Part shown: piece by piece, positions 9,506 to 16,416 of the stretch
Layout of the letters: every line of letters begins with the position of its first letter
Numbering within the stretch: the stretch's first letter is position 1
NCBI GenBank assembly: GCA_937898415.1
Contig: CALDLA010000171.1
Span: forward strand, 122,662-186,661
Direction: 5' to 3'
Length of the DNA stretch: 64,000 nt
Source: an uncultured Prevotellaceae bacterium
GTDB lineage: Bacteria; Bacteroidota; Bacteroidia; Bacteroidales; Bacteroidaceae
Program-made: the position numbers and the translations under genes
The notes under the pieces: generated by a model
Told to the model about the DNA's origin: nothing
Databases searched by the model: none
What the model saw: the letters and a program-made list of their open reading frames with translations, nothing else

Positions 9506-9853
9506 TTATCTTTTTCGTCCTCTATTATTCTGTTGTCTGATGAATCCGTTCTGGGACCCGGCACGAGACACTCGGTAGTCTCGGCCACCCTTCCACCAGT
9601 ACCATTCCTCGTCCTGGGGCCCGGCACGAGACACTCGGTAGTCTCGGCCACCCTTCTTCGGCAGGTCATTATTGCTCTGACCACCTCCAAGAGACGGCTG
9701 CGTTTCCGGCAGGGCAAGGTTAGCAACGACGTCAAGCATAGCTTCGGCTGCATCACCCGCACGCTCGGCACTACATTCAAACTGATCAAGCAGTTCCATT
9801 GCAGCTTTCTTTAGGCAGTCTTCGTCGAATGATGAACCTTCGCGCTCTTCCAT
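9506..9853 (-). CDS. Small protein downstream of relaxase, with internal duplicated segment
   Basis: 115-residue ORF, function unknown. Its last 55 residues contain the segment GGRDYRVSRAG twice because the DNA carries a 42-base repeat 63 bases apart. Upstream of the proposed ATG the same frame stays open and protein-like (KVERSPLDREDILPEGI, then VAKAIDMEER) back into the end of the relaxase gene, where the relaxase frame ends in an odd Ser/Arg-rich tail. This suggests a one-base frameshift near 9925 has split one longer relaxase into two ORFs, in which case this is the C-terminal part of the relaxase and not a separate gene. Confidence 0.45.
   Translation of the reverse strand: MEEREGSSFDEDCLKKAAMELLDQFECSAERAGDAAEAMLDVVANLALPETQPSLGGGQSNNDLPKKGGRDYRVSRAGPQDEEWYWWKGGRDYRVSRAGSQNGFIRQQNNRGRKR
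9551..9655. repeat. Two-copy 42-base repeat with inner hairpin
   Basis: Copies at 9551-9592 and 9614-9655 differ at one position. Each contains the inverted repeat CCGAGAC ... GTCTCGG (minus strand), so each can fold into a hairpin like a REP element. They lie inside the small ORF downstream of the relaxase and are translated as repeated GGRDYRVSRAG. Confidence 0.8.
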
Positions 9854-9867
9854 GTCAATGGCCTTAG

Positions 9868-10672
9868 CTACGATGCCTTCTGGCAGGATATCCTCCCTGT
9901 CCAGCGGGCTACGCTCGACCTTTGGTCGCTTTGCTCTGCAAAGAACTCCGTCCTGAACGGACTCTTCACAAAGCGCTTGATGGCATTCAGCACAAGCCAG
10001 ATGGCTGTCCGACGGTCACTCTCGGCCTCCGTGGACTTACGGGGAGCAGGCTCCGTCTGCTTCACGGGCGTCGGAACTGCTGGTTTCTCAGCGTTCTTCC
10101 TCTCTGCCGCCTCCTTAATCCTTAATAGTCGCAGATATGCATCGTCATCATCCGACTGCGACGACCTCGACGGCTTCTGCGGAATCACCTCTTCCTGCCG
10201 ATTCTGCTGCCAGCGATAGCTCTCCGTCCGCGCCTTTTCTATCTCAGGATGCTGCTTCTGCCAAGTGCCGAACAGCTTGGAAACCGTCAGGTCGCGCCCA
10301 TGCCCGAACCCTTTAGCCGAAGCCTTGTACATCACCGTACTGGAATAGTTCCCATCGAGGTCATACAACTTTTCGCCAACGGAGTAGCCCCGGCAAATGC
10401 CCTTCGAGTCGTACGTCGGCTCCACTTCGAACCCGTTCCTGCGCATCCCGGCAAAGTACGTCTCGATGTCCCACGCATCCATTCCCTTCAGCACGTTCAT
10501 CGCAGCCGAGTGAATCCGCTCCATCCGCTTGTTCTCCCTCTCCTCAGCCTTCGTCCACCCGTATTTCTCCGCGATGATGTTCGCAGCCATCTTCGCACGC
10601 TCCTTGCATTTGTGCGTATCCTGCATCTCACCGTCCATCGTCAGTTCAGCCGAATTTCCGAATTCGGCTGCC
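9868..10672 (-). pseudogene. Relaxase, C-terminal fragment (5' end lost)
   Basis: Only the C-terminal part of a mobilisation relaxase remains. The region from AKMAANIIAEKYGWTKAEER through NVLKGMDAWDIETYFAGM and GHGRDLTVSKLFGTW resembles the part that follows the nuclease domain in Bacteroidales relaxases; the N-terminal domain with the catalytic Tyr and His triad is absent. The open frame continues upstream to 10788, but that part is antisense to a primase gene and is not relaxase sequence. At the break (10647-10670) sits a perfect 10-base inverted repeat with a 4-base loop. The tail after FFAEQ looks out of frame. The gene cannot make a working relaxase. Confidence 0.65.
10647..10670. repeat. 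Perfect hairpin at the relaxase/primase junction
   Basis: CAGCCGAATT, loop TCCG, AATTCGGCTG. The two gene fragments diverge from this point. Confidence 0.85.
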
Positions 10673-10674
10673 GT

Positions 10675-11511
10675 GAGTATAAGCATTTGCAATGCGTGCT
10701 CATCGACGAGTGTCCGCGCAAGTTCAACTATAACTTCATCTACGGCATGGTGACGGGCGACTTCCGTGTGGAGGAGAAAAACCGCCACTCCTACGTCATC
10801 CCATTCAGTCAGAGTCCGAAGTTCGGTCTTGGCACCAACTTCACACTCTCACGCCACGATCCGTCGACCGAAGGACGTATCTGGCCACAGCCATTCTCAG
10901 ACTATTACCACGTGCAGACCCCTCAGAACGACTACCGCGAGACGCGCAGCATCCGCGACGACTTCGGGCAGAACCTGATGGGCACCGAGTATAGCGAACC
11001 TGACTGGCAACTCGACTTGGCTCTGATGACCCAGTGCGTGCGTTTCTACCTATCGCTGAAGCCGGGCTGTCGTCGCATCATGCCACCGCTGAACCGTATT
11101 GAACGCCGTGAACAGATGGCCGCAGTTGGCAAGGACTTCAAGCAGTGGGCCGACGATTACTTCGCTGAGGACAGCGGTCACCTGGACTGCGATCTGAAGG
11201 CCGAGTCGGTACTTGCAGACTTCAATCAGGAAACAAGGTTTGCCTGGCCTCCTAAAAAGATGACGCAGCACCTGAACGCCTACTGTCAGTTTGCCGAACA
11301 TCTGCATTGTCTTAATCCAGTCACTATCACCCATAAGAACAAAGATGGTGAACGCTGGATCAAGCGCGACGAGAACGGTCAACAGAAGGCATACTACTAC
11401 GTCATGTCGGCAAAGACCGCCACAGAAGCTCAGAAGAAAGAACCTGTACAGACGTACATAACGTTTAATGACAACACAGAAGAATCATGGACTGACGGAG
11501 AGCCGTTCTAA
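10675..11511 (+). pseudogene. Mobile-element primase/helicase, C-terminal fragment
   Basis: C-terminal part of a plasmid- or phage-type replication protein. The remaining 275 residues begin at HLQCVLIDECPRKFNYNFIY (a Walker-B-like VLIDE followed by helicase sequence), continue with SPKFGLGTNFTLSRHDPSTE (looks like the sensor motif of D5-type helicases) and end TEESWTDGEPF. The N-terminal primase domain and the Walker A motif are missing; upstream of 10675 the frame is only antisense to the relaxase. It is followed by a strong terminator hairpin and iteron-like repeats. As in the relaxase, the break coincides with the 10-base hairpin. Family naming is from motif resemblance only. Confidence 0.6.
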
Positions 11512-11528
11512 ATCTTCTTTTCCGCGTC

Positions 11529-11577
11529 AAAGCCCGCCCCATTGTCTTTACTTTGGAGCGGGCTTTTATGTTACAGA
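11529..11577 (+). terminator. Terminator after the primase fragment
   Basis: AAAGCCCGCCCC at 11529-11540 pairs with GGAGCGGGCTTT (one mismatch) ending at 11576, followed by TTATG. Confidence 0.75.
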
Positions 11578-11723
11578 TACACATGTGTTACACTAACTGC
11601 ATATTCTCTGTCCCAACACTCTATATTTATTCTTGCCCCTCGATTTCTTGACTTTTAAGTGTAAAAGTATAACAGAGGTAAGAATAAAGCATATAATTCA
11701 ATGAGAATCAGAAGCTTTCCATT

Positions 11724-11756
11724 CTGTTACACATTCGCTACACATCTGTTACACAT
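11724..11756. repeat. Three tandem 11-base iteron-like units
   Basis: CTGTTACACAT, TCGCTACACAT, CTGTTACACAT in direct succession (11-base period, so the identical outer pair lies 22 bases apart). More GTTACAC copies are scattered on both strands within 180 bases. Confidence 0.7.
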
Positions 11757-11910
11757 CGTACGCTCTTCTCAATGTGTAACACAGACCATACCGATGAATT
11801 TTTTGCTGCATGGCTTCGTAACACTTTTTTGAAAGCCATCGAAAAAGTGTTGGAAGGCTTCGTAAAAAACGGGGGTAAACCATTGAAAATTAAAATGAAC
11901 CGAAAAATAT

Positions 11911-11941
11911 TTGGTATTACCGAAAGATTTTCTTATCTTTG
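11911..11941 (+). promoter_or_regulatory. Promoter of higBA
   Basis: TTGG at 11911-11914, 19-base spacer, TATCTTTG at 11934-11941: a textbook Bacteroidota housekeeping promoter, 16 bases before the HigB start. Confidence 0.85.
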
Positions 11942-11957
11942 CACCAAAATTGAGAAT

Positions 11958-12254
11958 ATGAGAGTGATTTCATTTTCCATGATAAGGGATTTCGTTGCGA
12001 AACACGCTGATGCCGATGTAGCCATGCGTGACTGGTACAAGCGTGTTTGCAAGGCCAATTGGAATAGCTTTGCCGATATCAAGCAGACTTTCAACACAGC
12101 CGATTATGTAGGCAATGATCGGTATGTGTTTGACATCAAGGGAAACAATTATCGCATTGTAGCCATTGTGCTCTTCATCAACAAAAAGGTATATATGCGA
12201 TTTGTCGGAACACATGAGGAATATGACAGAATTAAGGACATCAAAAATATATAA
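11958..12254 (+). CDS. higB: HigB-type mRNA interferase toxin
   Basis: 98-residue toxin of the HigB family (ribosome-dependent mRNA interferase, RelE fold). The body matches the family layout: MRVISFSMIRDFVAKHADAD, then LKAN-like CKANWNSFADIKQTFNTADY, FDIKGNNYRIVAIV and VYMRFVGTHEEYDRI at the C terminus. The longer frame from 11772 is rejected because the promoter at 11911-11941 lies inside it and its first 62 residues look non-coding. HigA follows after 2 bases, the usual toxin-first order of this family. Likely repressed by the HigA antitoxin alone or in complex. Confidence 0.9.
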   Translation: MRVISFSMIRDFVAKHADADVAMRDWYKRVCKANWNSFADIKQTFNTADYVGNDRYVFDIKGNNYRIVAIVLFINKKVYMRFVGTHEEYDRIKDIKNI

Positions 12255-12256
12255 TT

Positions 12257-12622
12257 ATGGTACAGATAAAAAATGAAATACAGTATAAAGCAGCTTGCGA
12301 GCGTATCAACGAGCTGCTGAAGATTGTCAATAATGATACTCCAGCTGATGACAAGAACCTGCTGGAGCTTGACCTGATTTCAGATTTGGTTGCTGACTAT
12401 GAGGAGGAACATTATCCCATAGCAGCACCAACTTTGGTAGAGACTATCAAGCTCAGAATGTTCGAAATGGGACTGACTCAGAGCAAACTGGCAGAAATAC
12501 TTGGTCTCAGTACAGCCCGTATCAGTGAGATCATCACTGGCAAGGGTGAGCCATCGCTAAAAACCGGCAGAGAAATCAGCCGCAAATTGAACATTGACCC
12601 GGCTATCGTGCTCGGAGTTTAG
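12257..12622 (+). CDS. higA: HigA antitoxin, XRE-type
   Basis: 121-residue antitoxin that should bind and neutralise the upstream HigB and repress the shared promoter. Residues about 70-115 hold an XRE helix-turn-helix (MGLTQSKLAEILGLSTARIS, then EIITGKGEPSLKTGREISRK). The N-terminal half is helical and acidic, the probable toxin-binding part. It starts 2 bases after the toxin stop and is followed by a clear terminator, so the two genes form a closed unit. The unit's A+T content is higher than that of nearby core genes, in line with its place in an accessory island. Confidence 0.9.
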   Translation: MVQIKNEIQYKAACERINELLKIVNNDTPADDKNLLELDLISDLVADYEEEHYPIAAPTLVETIKLRMFEMGLTQSKLAEILGLSTARISEIITGKGEPSLKTGREISRKLNIDPAIVLGV

Positions 12623-12642
12623 ATATTGAATTAATACAGAAT

Positions 12643-12678
12643 AATGGGGTGTGACAGCGTGTTATACCCCATTTTTTT
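12643..12678 (+). terminator. Terminator of higBA
   Basis: Perfect 8-base stem AATGGGGT (12643-12650) and ACCCCATT (12666-12673), then T7. Confidence 0.85.
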
Positions 12679-12737
12679 GTGACAGTAAGTTCAACCAAAA
12701 AACTTCATATTTTTCAGCAAAATAATTGCCAAAAAAG

Positions 12738-12768
12738 TTGCATATTTCAGATATTTTTTGTACCTTTG
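12738..12768 (+). promoter_or_regulatory. Promoter of the HU-like gene
   Basis: TTGC at 12738-12741, 19 bases, TACCTTTG at 12761-12768. The leader to the ATG at 12938 is about 165 bases and contains a dispersed palindrome copy. Confidence 0.75.
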
Positions 12769-12796
12769 TATTGTCAATAGGGGAGAAGAAAAGAGC

Positions 12797-12862
12797 GCTT
12801 GTTCAGACCCCTAATCCCCTCGCTCGGCTTTGCCGCTTGGCTCGTCCAAGAACTTAGGGGAC
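12797..12862 (+). repeat. Dispersed palindrome, copy A, interrupted
   Basis: GTTCAGACCCC at 12801-12811 and AACTTAGGGG at 12851-12860 are the two ends of the family consensus; between CCCCT and AACTTAGGGG lies a 30-base two-hairpin insert. Located in the 5' leader of the HU-like gene. Confidence 0.75.
12824..12854 (+). repeat. Two-hairpin element, copy 1
   Basis: CGGC-TTT-GCCG followed by CTTGG-CTCGT-CCAAG, then AACT. The same layout, with a compensatory change, occurs at 50122-50151. Confidence 0.7.
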
Positions 12863-12937
12863 TTTGAAGAAAGCGGGAAACGGCCACCCGATGTAGTTGG
12901 TCGGACGATAGTTTAATACCATGAAATTTTTTGAAAG

Positions 12938-13696
12938 ATGGCATTAAAGATCAAAGCGAAGGAGAAGAAGCTTAAGTTCTCCAAGGACGGTCCCGAAGTG
13001 TACCGTTACGTGATGGTGCCTGACCTGTATTCGACGCTCGATCAGGACAAGGTCATCAAAGAGGCGGCCATACGAAGTGGTGTCTCAGAAGGTGTGATGC
13101 AGGCCTGCTGGAAAGGGGCCGGTGATGTGATCAAGGCCTGGGCTACGGAAGGCCATTCTGTTGCCCTCCCAGGGCTCGGCAACATGCGTTTCGGTCTGTC
13201 CGCGAAAGCGGTGGCAGACGTGAACGACGTCAAGACGAGTCTCATCCGTACCCGTCGCATCGTGTTCACCCCGACGGTAGCGCTGAAGGACGAGTTGGCC
13301 AACACGGCCATCAACATCACCTGCTACGACCGCAACGGTGAGATCGTGAAGCGCGTGACCAGTGCCGACCCGGGCACTATTGAGGAGTCTGAACATGGCG
13401 ACGACAACGGCGAAAGTCAGACCGTGATGGCTCCCCAGATCACCGGTACGAACCCGTTTGCCACGTCCACGTCGGTGAGCATCCAGGCTGAGCAGGGTGC
13501 GGAGATCCGCTACACCACCGACGGCAGCACGCCTACGGCTGAGAGCACGCTCTACAGCGAGCCCATCACCCTGAGCGCCACGGCTACCGTGAAGGCCATC
13601 GCCATCATGGATGGTCAGAGCAGCGAGGTGGCTTCTGAGACCTTCACCAAGAGCGGCAGCGATGACGACGACGACCTGCCCGGAACCGGCGGCTAA
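12938..13696 (+). CDS. HU-like DNA-binding protein with C-terminal chitobiase-type domain
   Basis: 252 residues. Residues about 1-125 resemble the HU/IHF-like family typical of Bacteroidota (KEAAIRSGVSEGVMQACWKG, LPGLGNMRFGLSAKA, IRTRRIVFTPTVALKDEL). After an acidic linker comes a domain of about 70 residues with the pattern of the chitobiase C-terminal beta-sandwich: FATSTSVSIQAEQGAEIRYT, TDGSTPTAESTLYSEPITLS, then ATVKAIAI. It ends in an acidic Asp/Gly tail. No signal peptide, so it acts in the cytoplasm, presumably on the nucleoid or an element. The chitobiase-type domain is usually found in secreted carbohydrate-active proteins, so its presence on an HU-like protein is odd. A hairpin in a 95-base repeat ends the gene. 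Confidence 0.8.
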   Translation: MALKIKAKEKKLKFSKDGPEVYRYVMVPDLYSTLDQDKVIKEAAIRSGVSEGVMQACWKGAGDVIKAWATEGHSVALPGLGNMRFGLSAKAVADVNDVKTSLIRTRRIVFTPTVALKDELANTAINITCYDRNGEIVKRVTSADPGTIEESEHGDDNGESQTVMAPQITGTNPFATSTSVSIQAEQGAEIRYTTDGSTPTAESTLYSEPITLSATATVKAIAIMDGQSSEVASETFTKSGSDDDDDLPGTGG

Positions 13697-13715
13697 GCCC
13701 AAAGGCTAAGCCAAC

Positions 13716-13810
13716 AACTGAGGAGGGGACTGACAGACTATGTGTGCTGCCAGCCCCCTTCTGTTATACAAAAAGTGGGATATAATCATAAAAAGCTATG
13801 GGGTAATGCT
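13716..13810 (+). repeat. 95-base direct repeat, left copy
   Basis: About 95% identical to 15226-15319. Starts with a terminator-like hairpin (AGGGG ... CCCCT) 20 bases after the HU-like gene and continues through ATACAAAAAGTGGGATATAA. The two copies bracket the frameshifted gene and the Fic gene. Confidence 0.9.
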
Positions 13811-13895
13811 GGTCGTATTTGCTTTTATACAAGTCGTGTTCCTCGTAATTAGGGAAAAATTAACAAGTATAATTCATCTAAAAAGCTATAAATCA

Positions 13896-14257
13896 ATGAG
13901 ATACGACATTAGTAAACGCAAGGCACCCGAGATGCCTAACCTCGGAAAAGGTACAGAATGTATCAAATTACTGCTCTCACAGGCCTTGAAAGACATGCAT
14001 GACCCCCTGGTTCCGATGTTTTCCCTGTTCTTGGCGCACACATCAGCGGCGCAGAATTTCAGTATCCTGACCGCAGTTGGAAGGAAATGTGCGGCTTAAT
14101 GGCCCAACTGGTGGGCGATTCGGGGTGTAACAAAGGCCAATTGACCGATTTAGTGAAGGCTATTTGTCGGGATTTTCAGCAACACGACGATCAGGAATAC
14201 AAAAAGTTGGAGGAATGGGCCAAGCTTTGGTTATTCTTCCTGTTCATAATAGTATGA
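13896..14257 (+). pseudogene. Frameshifted conserved gene of an HU-associated module
   Basis: Two reading frames that look like one protein: MRYDISKRKAPEMPNLGKGT through MHDPLVPMF in the first frame, then LGAHISGAEFQYPDRSWKEM through AICRDFQQHDDQEYKKLEEW in the next frame. The switch is near 14028-14032 and looks like a one-base change. The product is not recognised; the sequence reads as genuinely coding (no low-complexity, sensible residue mix). Its last 27 bases overlap the 3' end of the Fic gene on the other strand, which suggests that its natural C terminus was lost when that gene arrived. Confidence 0.6.
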
Positions 14258-15109
14258 GTAGTCGATGCCCTTCATAAAGGTCTCGCGGTCGTTAATACGG
14301 TCCGTCATTGCCCCTTGAAGCAACGACTTGATAGCACGAGTGTCCGTCGTACTGCGTCGCATGGCCTCCAGATAGTCTTTCTTGTCTATCTTGCTCCAGT
14401 CTACACAAAGCTTCAATTGTTTCTTGAAGATGAGGTCGAGCCAAATGCGTGTGCTGCGCCCGTTGCCCTCCATAAAGGGATGGGCCACGTTCATCTCCAC
14501 ATATTTGCAGACAATCTCATCGAAAGTGTTTTCTGGCATATTCTCGATAATGCTCAGGTTCTGCATAAGATACTCAGCCCGGCAAAAGAGTGTGCCGTCC
14601 TTCCAAATGGTCTTGGTGCGTATCTGACCAGCAAAGTCGTAAAGTCCTCCGAAGAGATAGGCGTGGATCTGCTGGAGAGCTTTGATGGTGCCTGGCTTCA
14701 GCGAGTCCAGCAAACCACTTTCAAAGAGCGTATAGGCTTTCTTCTGACTCTGGCCGTCGATGGTGTTGTCGCTATAAACAAACCAATCAAGGAATGGCAT
14801 CGCACGGTTGTTGGGATAGTGTTTGGCCAAGGTCTTTACACTCTCAGCATCAAGCACATCTGCAGCACGCTGCTTGCCGTCAGGAGCATCGAATTTGAAG
14901 TGGTTAGTGACACTAACCAGTTGAACGCCATCCTTCGCCAATTTACCTTTCAGGTACTTCCAGTAGTTACGGCATTTCCTATAGTCATCCTCATCGTTGA
15001 TGGCACGCACGATGTCTGTAGCCGAGAACCACCACTTGCTGTGTTCCTCGTCCCATACGGCGCGCACCTCGCGGTCGTTGAAGAATCTTATCGACTTTTT
15101 GCTCATCAT
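14231..15109 (-). CDS. Fic-domain protein with N-terminal Bro-N domain
   Basis: 292 residues. Residues about 7-100 resemble the Bro-N domain of phage and virus antirepressors (IRFFNDREVRAVWDEEHSKW, WFSATDIVRAINDEDDYRKC). Residues about 140-270 are a Fic domain with the catalytic motif HPFMEGNGRSTR (His210 to Arg221) and the upstream GLYDFAGQIRTKTIW. Fic proteins transfer AMP or related groups to proteins; the Bro-N part probably binds DNA or a partner. No antitoxin gene is adjacent, and I see no clear (S/T)xxxE(G/N) inhibitory helix. The gene lies between two 95-base direct repeats with the opposite orientation to its neighbours, so it was probably inserted. Confidence 0.85.
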   Translation of the reverse strand: MMSKKSIRFFNDREVRAVWDEEHSKWWFSATDIVRAINDEDDYRKCRNYWKYLKGKLAKDGVQLVSVTNHFKFDAPDGKQRAADVLDAESVKTLAKHYPNNRAMPFLDWFVYSDNTIDGQSQKKAYTLFESGLLDSLKPGTIKALQQIHAYLFGGLYDFAGQIRTKTIWKDGTLFCRAEYLMQNLSIIENMPENTFDEIVCKYVEMNVAHPFMEGNGRSTRIWLDLIFKKQLKLCVDWSKIDKKDYLEAMRRSTTDTRAIKSLLQGAMTDRINDRETFMKGIDYSYYYEQEE

Positions 15110-15225
15110 TTTGGTGCAAAGTTACGAATAATACCTGATATTAAGGTGATTTGTCCCAGAAATTACACATTATTTAATAGAAAGGATTTCACTATCTATC
15201 ACTATTGTTGATCAAAACTTTTTGA
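15110..15225 (-). promoter_or_regulatory. Upstream region of the Fic gene
   Basis: A+T-rich stretch. Minus-strand TAACTTTG (CAAAGTTA at 15117-15124) lies 8 bases before the ATG of the Fic gene and fits a -7 box, so the transcript would have a very short leader. Confidence 0.55.
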
Positions 15226-15319
15226 AACTGAGGAGGGGACTGACAGACTACGTGTGCTGCCAGTCCCCTTCTGTTATACAAAAAGTGGGATATAATCATA
15301 AAAAGCTATGGGGAATGCT
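15226..15319 (+). repeat. 95-base direct repeat, right copy
   Basis: Matches 13716-13810 with three or so differences and one base missing. Its hairpin AGGGGACTG ... CAGTCCCCT is perfect over 9 pairs, whereas the left copy has a mismatch. Confidence 0.9.
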
Positions 15320-15349
15320 TGGCGGTTTCGGATTTTTATCGTATCTTTG
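15319..15349 (+). promoter_or_regulatory. Promoter of the nucleotidyltransferase gene
   Basis: TTGG at 15319-15322, exactly 19 bases, TATCTTTG at 15342-15349; it begins where the 95-base repeat ends. Confidence 0.85.
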
Positions 15350-15385
15350 CCCCATGTTTACGTATAACCTAATTTAATTACAATT

Positions 15386-16303
15386 ATGAAACCAACTCTA
15401 TTTCTACTTGCTGCCGGTATGGGCAGCCGCTATGGTGGTCTGAAACAGCTTGACGGACTGGGTCCCAACGGCGAAACCATCATGGACTACTCTATCTATG
15501 ACGCTATTCAGGCCGGTTTCGGCAAGATCGTGTGGGTCATCCGCAAGGATTTTGAAGAGCAGTTCCGTACGCAGATTCTCTCGAAGTACGAGGGACAGGT
15601 GCCCTGCGAGCTGTGCTTCCAGGCTCTCGACGCGCTGCCCGAGGGCTTCACGGTGCCCGAAGGCCGCCAGAAGCCGTGGGGTACGAACCACGCCGTGCTG
15701 ATGGGTAAGGACGTCATCAAGGAGCCGTTCTGCGTCATCAACTGTGACGACTTCTACGGTCGTGATGCATTCATGCAGATAGGCAAGTTCCTGGCCGGAC
15801 TGCCCGAGGGGACGAAGAACCAGTATGCGATGGTGGGCTTCCGCTGCTGCAACACTCTGTCGGAGAACGGGTCGGTGGCCCGTGGCGTCTGCGCTTACAA
15901 CGAGAAGCGCCACCTGACGGACGTCGTGGAGCGTACGGAGATCATGCGCATTGCCGACAAGGGCAACGCCATCTGCTATAAGGACGGCGACGAGTGGTTC
16001 CCGCTGGAGGAGAACGTGCCGGTGTCGATGAACATGTGGGGCTTTACGCCTGACTATTTCGACTACTCGGAGGCTTACTTCAAGGAGTTCCTGAGCGACC
16101 CGAAGAACATGGAGAACCTGAAGGCTGAGTTCTTCATCCCGCTGATGGTGAACAAGCTGATAACCGAGGGAACGGCTACCTGCGAGGTGCTGGATACAAC
16201 CTCGAAGTGGTTCGGCGTCACGTATGCTGCCGATCGTCAGGCTACGGTTGAGCGCATCCAGAAGTTGGTGGACGAGGGAGTTTATCCTAACAAACTATTC
16301 TGA
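15386..16303 (+). CDS. Sugar-phosphate nucleotidyltransferase-like protein
   Basis: 305 residues with the N-terminal nucleotide-binding signature of the NTP-transferase fold: LFLLAAGMGSRYGGLKQLDG, with the conserved GxGxR and a Lys-containing segment, and CVINCDDFYGRDAF, where the paired Asp residues would bind metal. The rest (NMWGFTPDYF, TSKWFGVTYAADRQATVERI) matches a conserved Bacteroidota family often annotated simply as nucleotidyltransferase. It probably activates a sugar phosphate with NTP, but the substrate is unknown. It has its own promoter and ends at a large hairpin shared with glnN coming from the other side. Confidence 0.8.
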   Translation: MKPTLFLLAAGMGSRYGGLKQLDGLGPNGETIMDYSIYDAIQAGFGKIVWVIRKDFEEQFRTQILSKYEGQVPCELCFQALDALPEGFTVPEGRQKPWGTNHAVLMGKDVIKEPFCVINCDDFYGRDAFMQIGKFLAGLPEGTKNQYAMVGFRCCNTLSENGSVARGVCAYNEKRHLTDVVERTEIMRIADKGNAICYKDGDEWFPLEENVPVSMNMWGFTPDYFDYSEAYFKEFLSDPKNMENLKAEFFIPLMVNKLITEGTATCEVLDTTSKWFGVTYAADRQATVERIQKLVDEGVYPNKLF

Positions 16304-16305
16304 TT

Positions 16306-16412
16306 TTAGGAGTTAAGGAGTTAAGGAGTAAAGGAGTTAAGACAATACTTATGCACGGTGATTATCTGCGAAAAGTCATTTGTCTTAACTCCTTAACTCC
16401 TTAACTCCTTAA
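16306..16412. terminator. Large hairpin of GGAGTTAA repeats between convergent genes
   Basis: Left arm 16306-16345 is four tandem copies of the 8-base unit GGAGTTAA (one with a base change) ending AAGACAA; right arm 16380-16412 is its inverted copy. Stem over 30 pairs, loop 34 bases, then A6 (T on minus) at 16413. It can stop transcription from both sides. Confidence 0.8.
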
Positions 16413-16416
16413 AAAA

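Larger units (their letters stand above)
11512..11910. other. Intergenic region with terminator and iteron-like repeats
   Basis: No gene seen. It contains the terminator at 11529-11577, several scattered copies of GTTACAC (for example 11598, 11727, 11749 and inverted at 11774), and a tandem block at 11724-11756. A short reading frame from 11772 joins in frame to the HigB gene, but the sequence before 11958 is not HigB-like. The repeats next to a replication-protein fragment suggest the relic of a replication origin. Confidence 0.5.

Noticed and set aside
10249..10674. 5' part of the long plus-strand frame that ends with the primase fragment
   Set aside because: It is antisense to the relaxase fragment and Arg/Pro/Val-rich; only the part after the junction hairpin looks like primase.
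13740..13895. N-terminal extension of the frame leading into the frameshifted gene
   Set aside because: It lies in the 95-base repeat and an A+T-rich spacer; the protein-like part begins at the ATG at 13896.
16306..16412. CRISPR or IS end
   Set aside because: It is an 8-base satellite and its inverted copy between convergent genes, better explained as a terminator.
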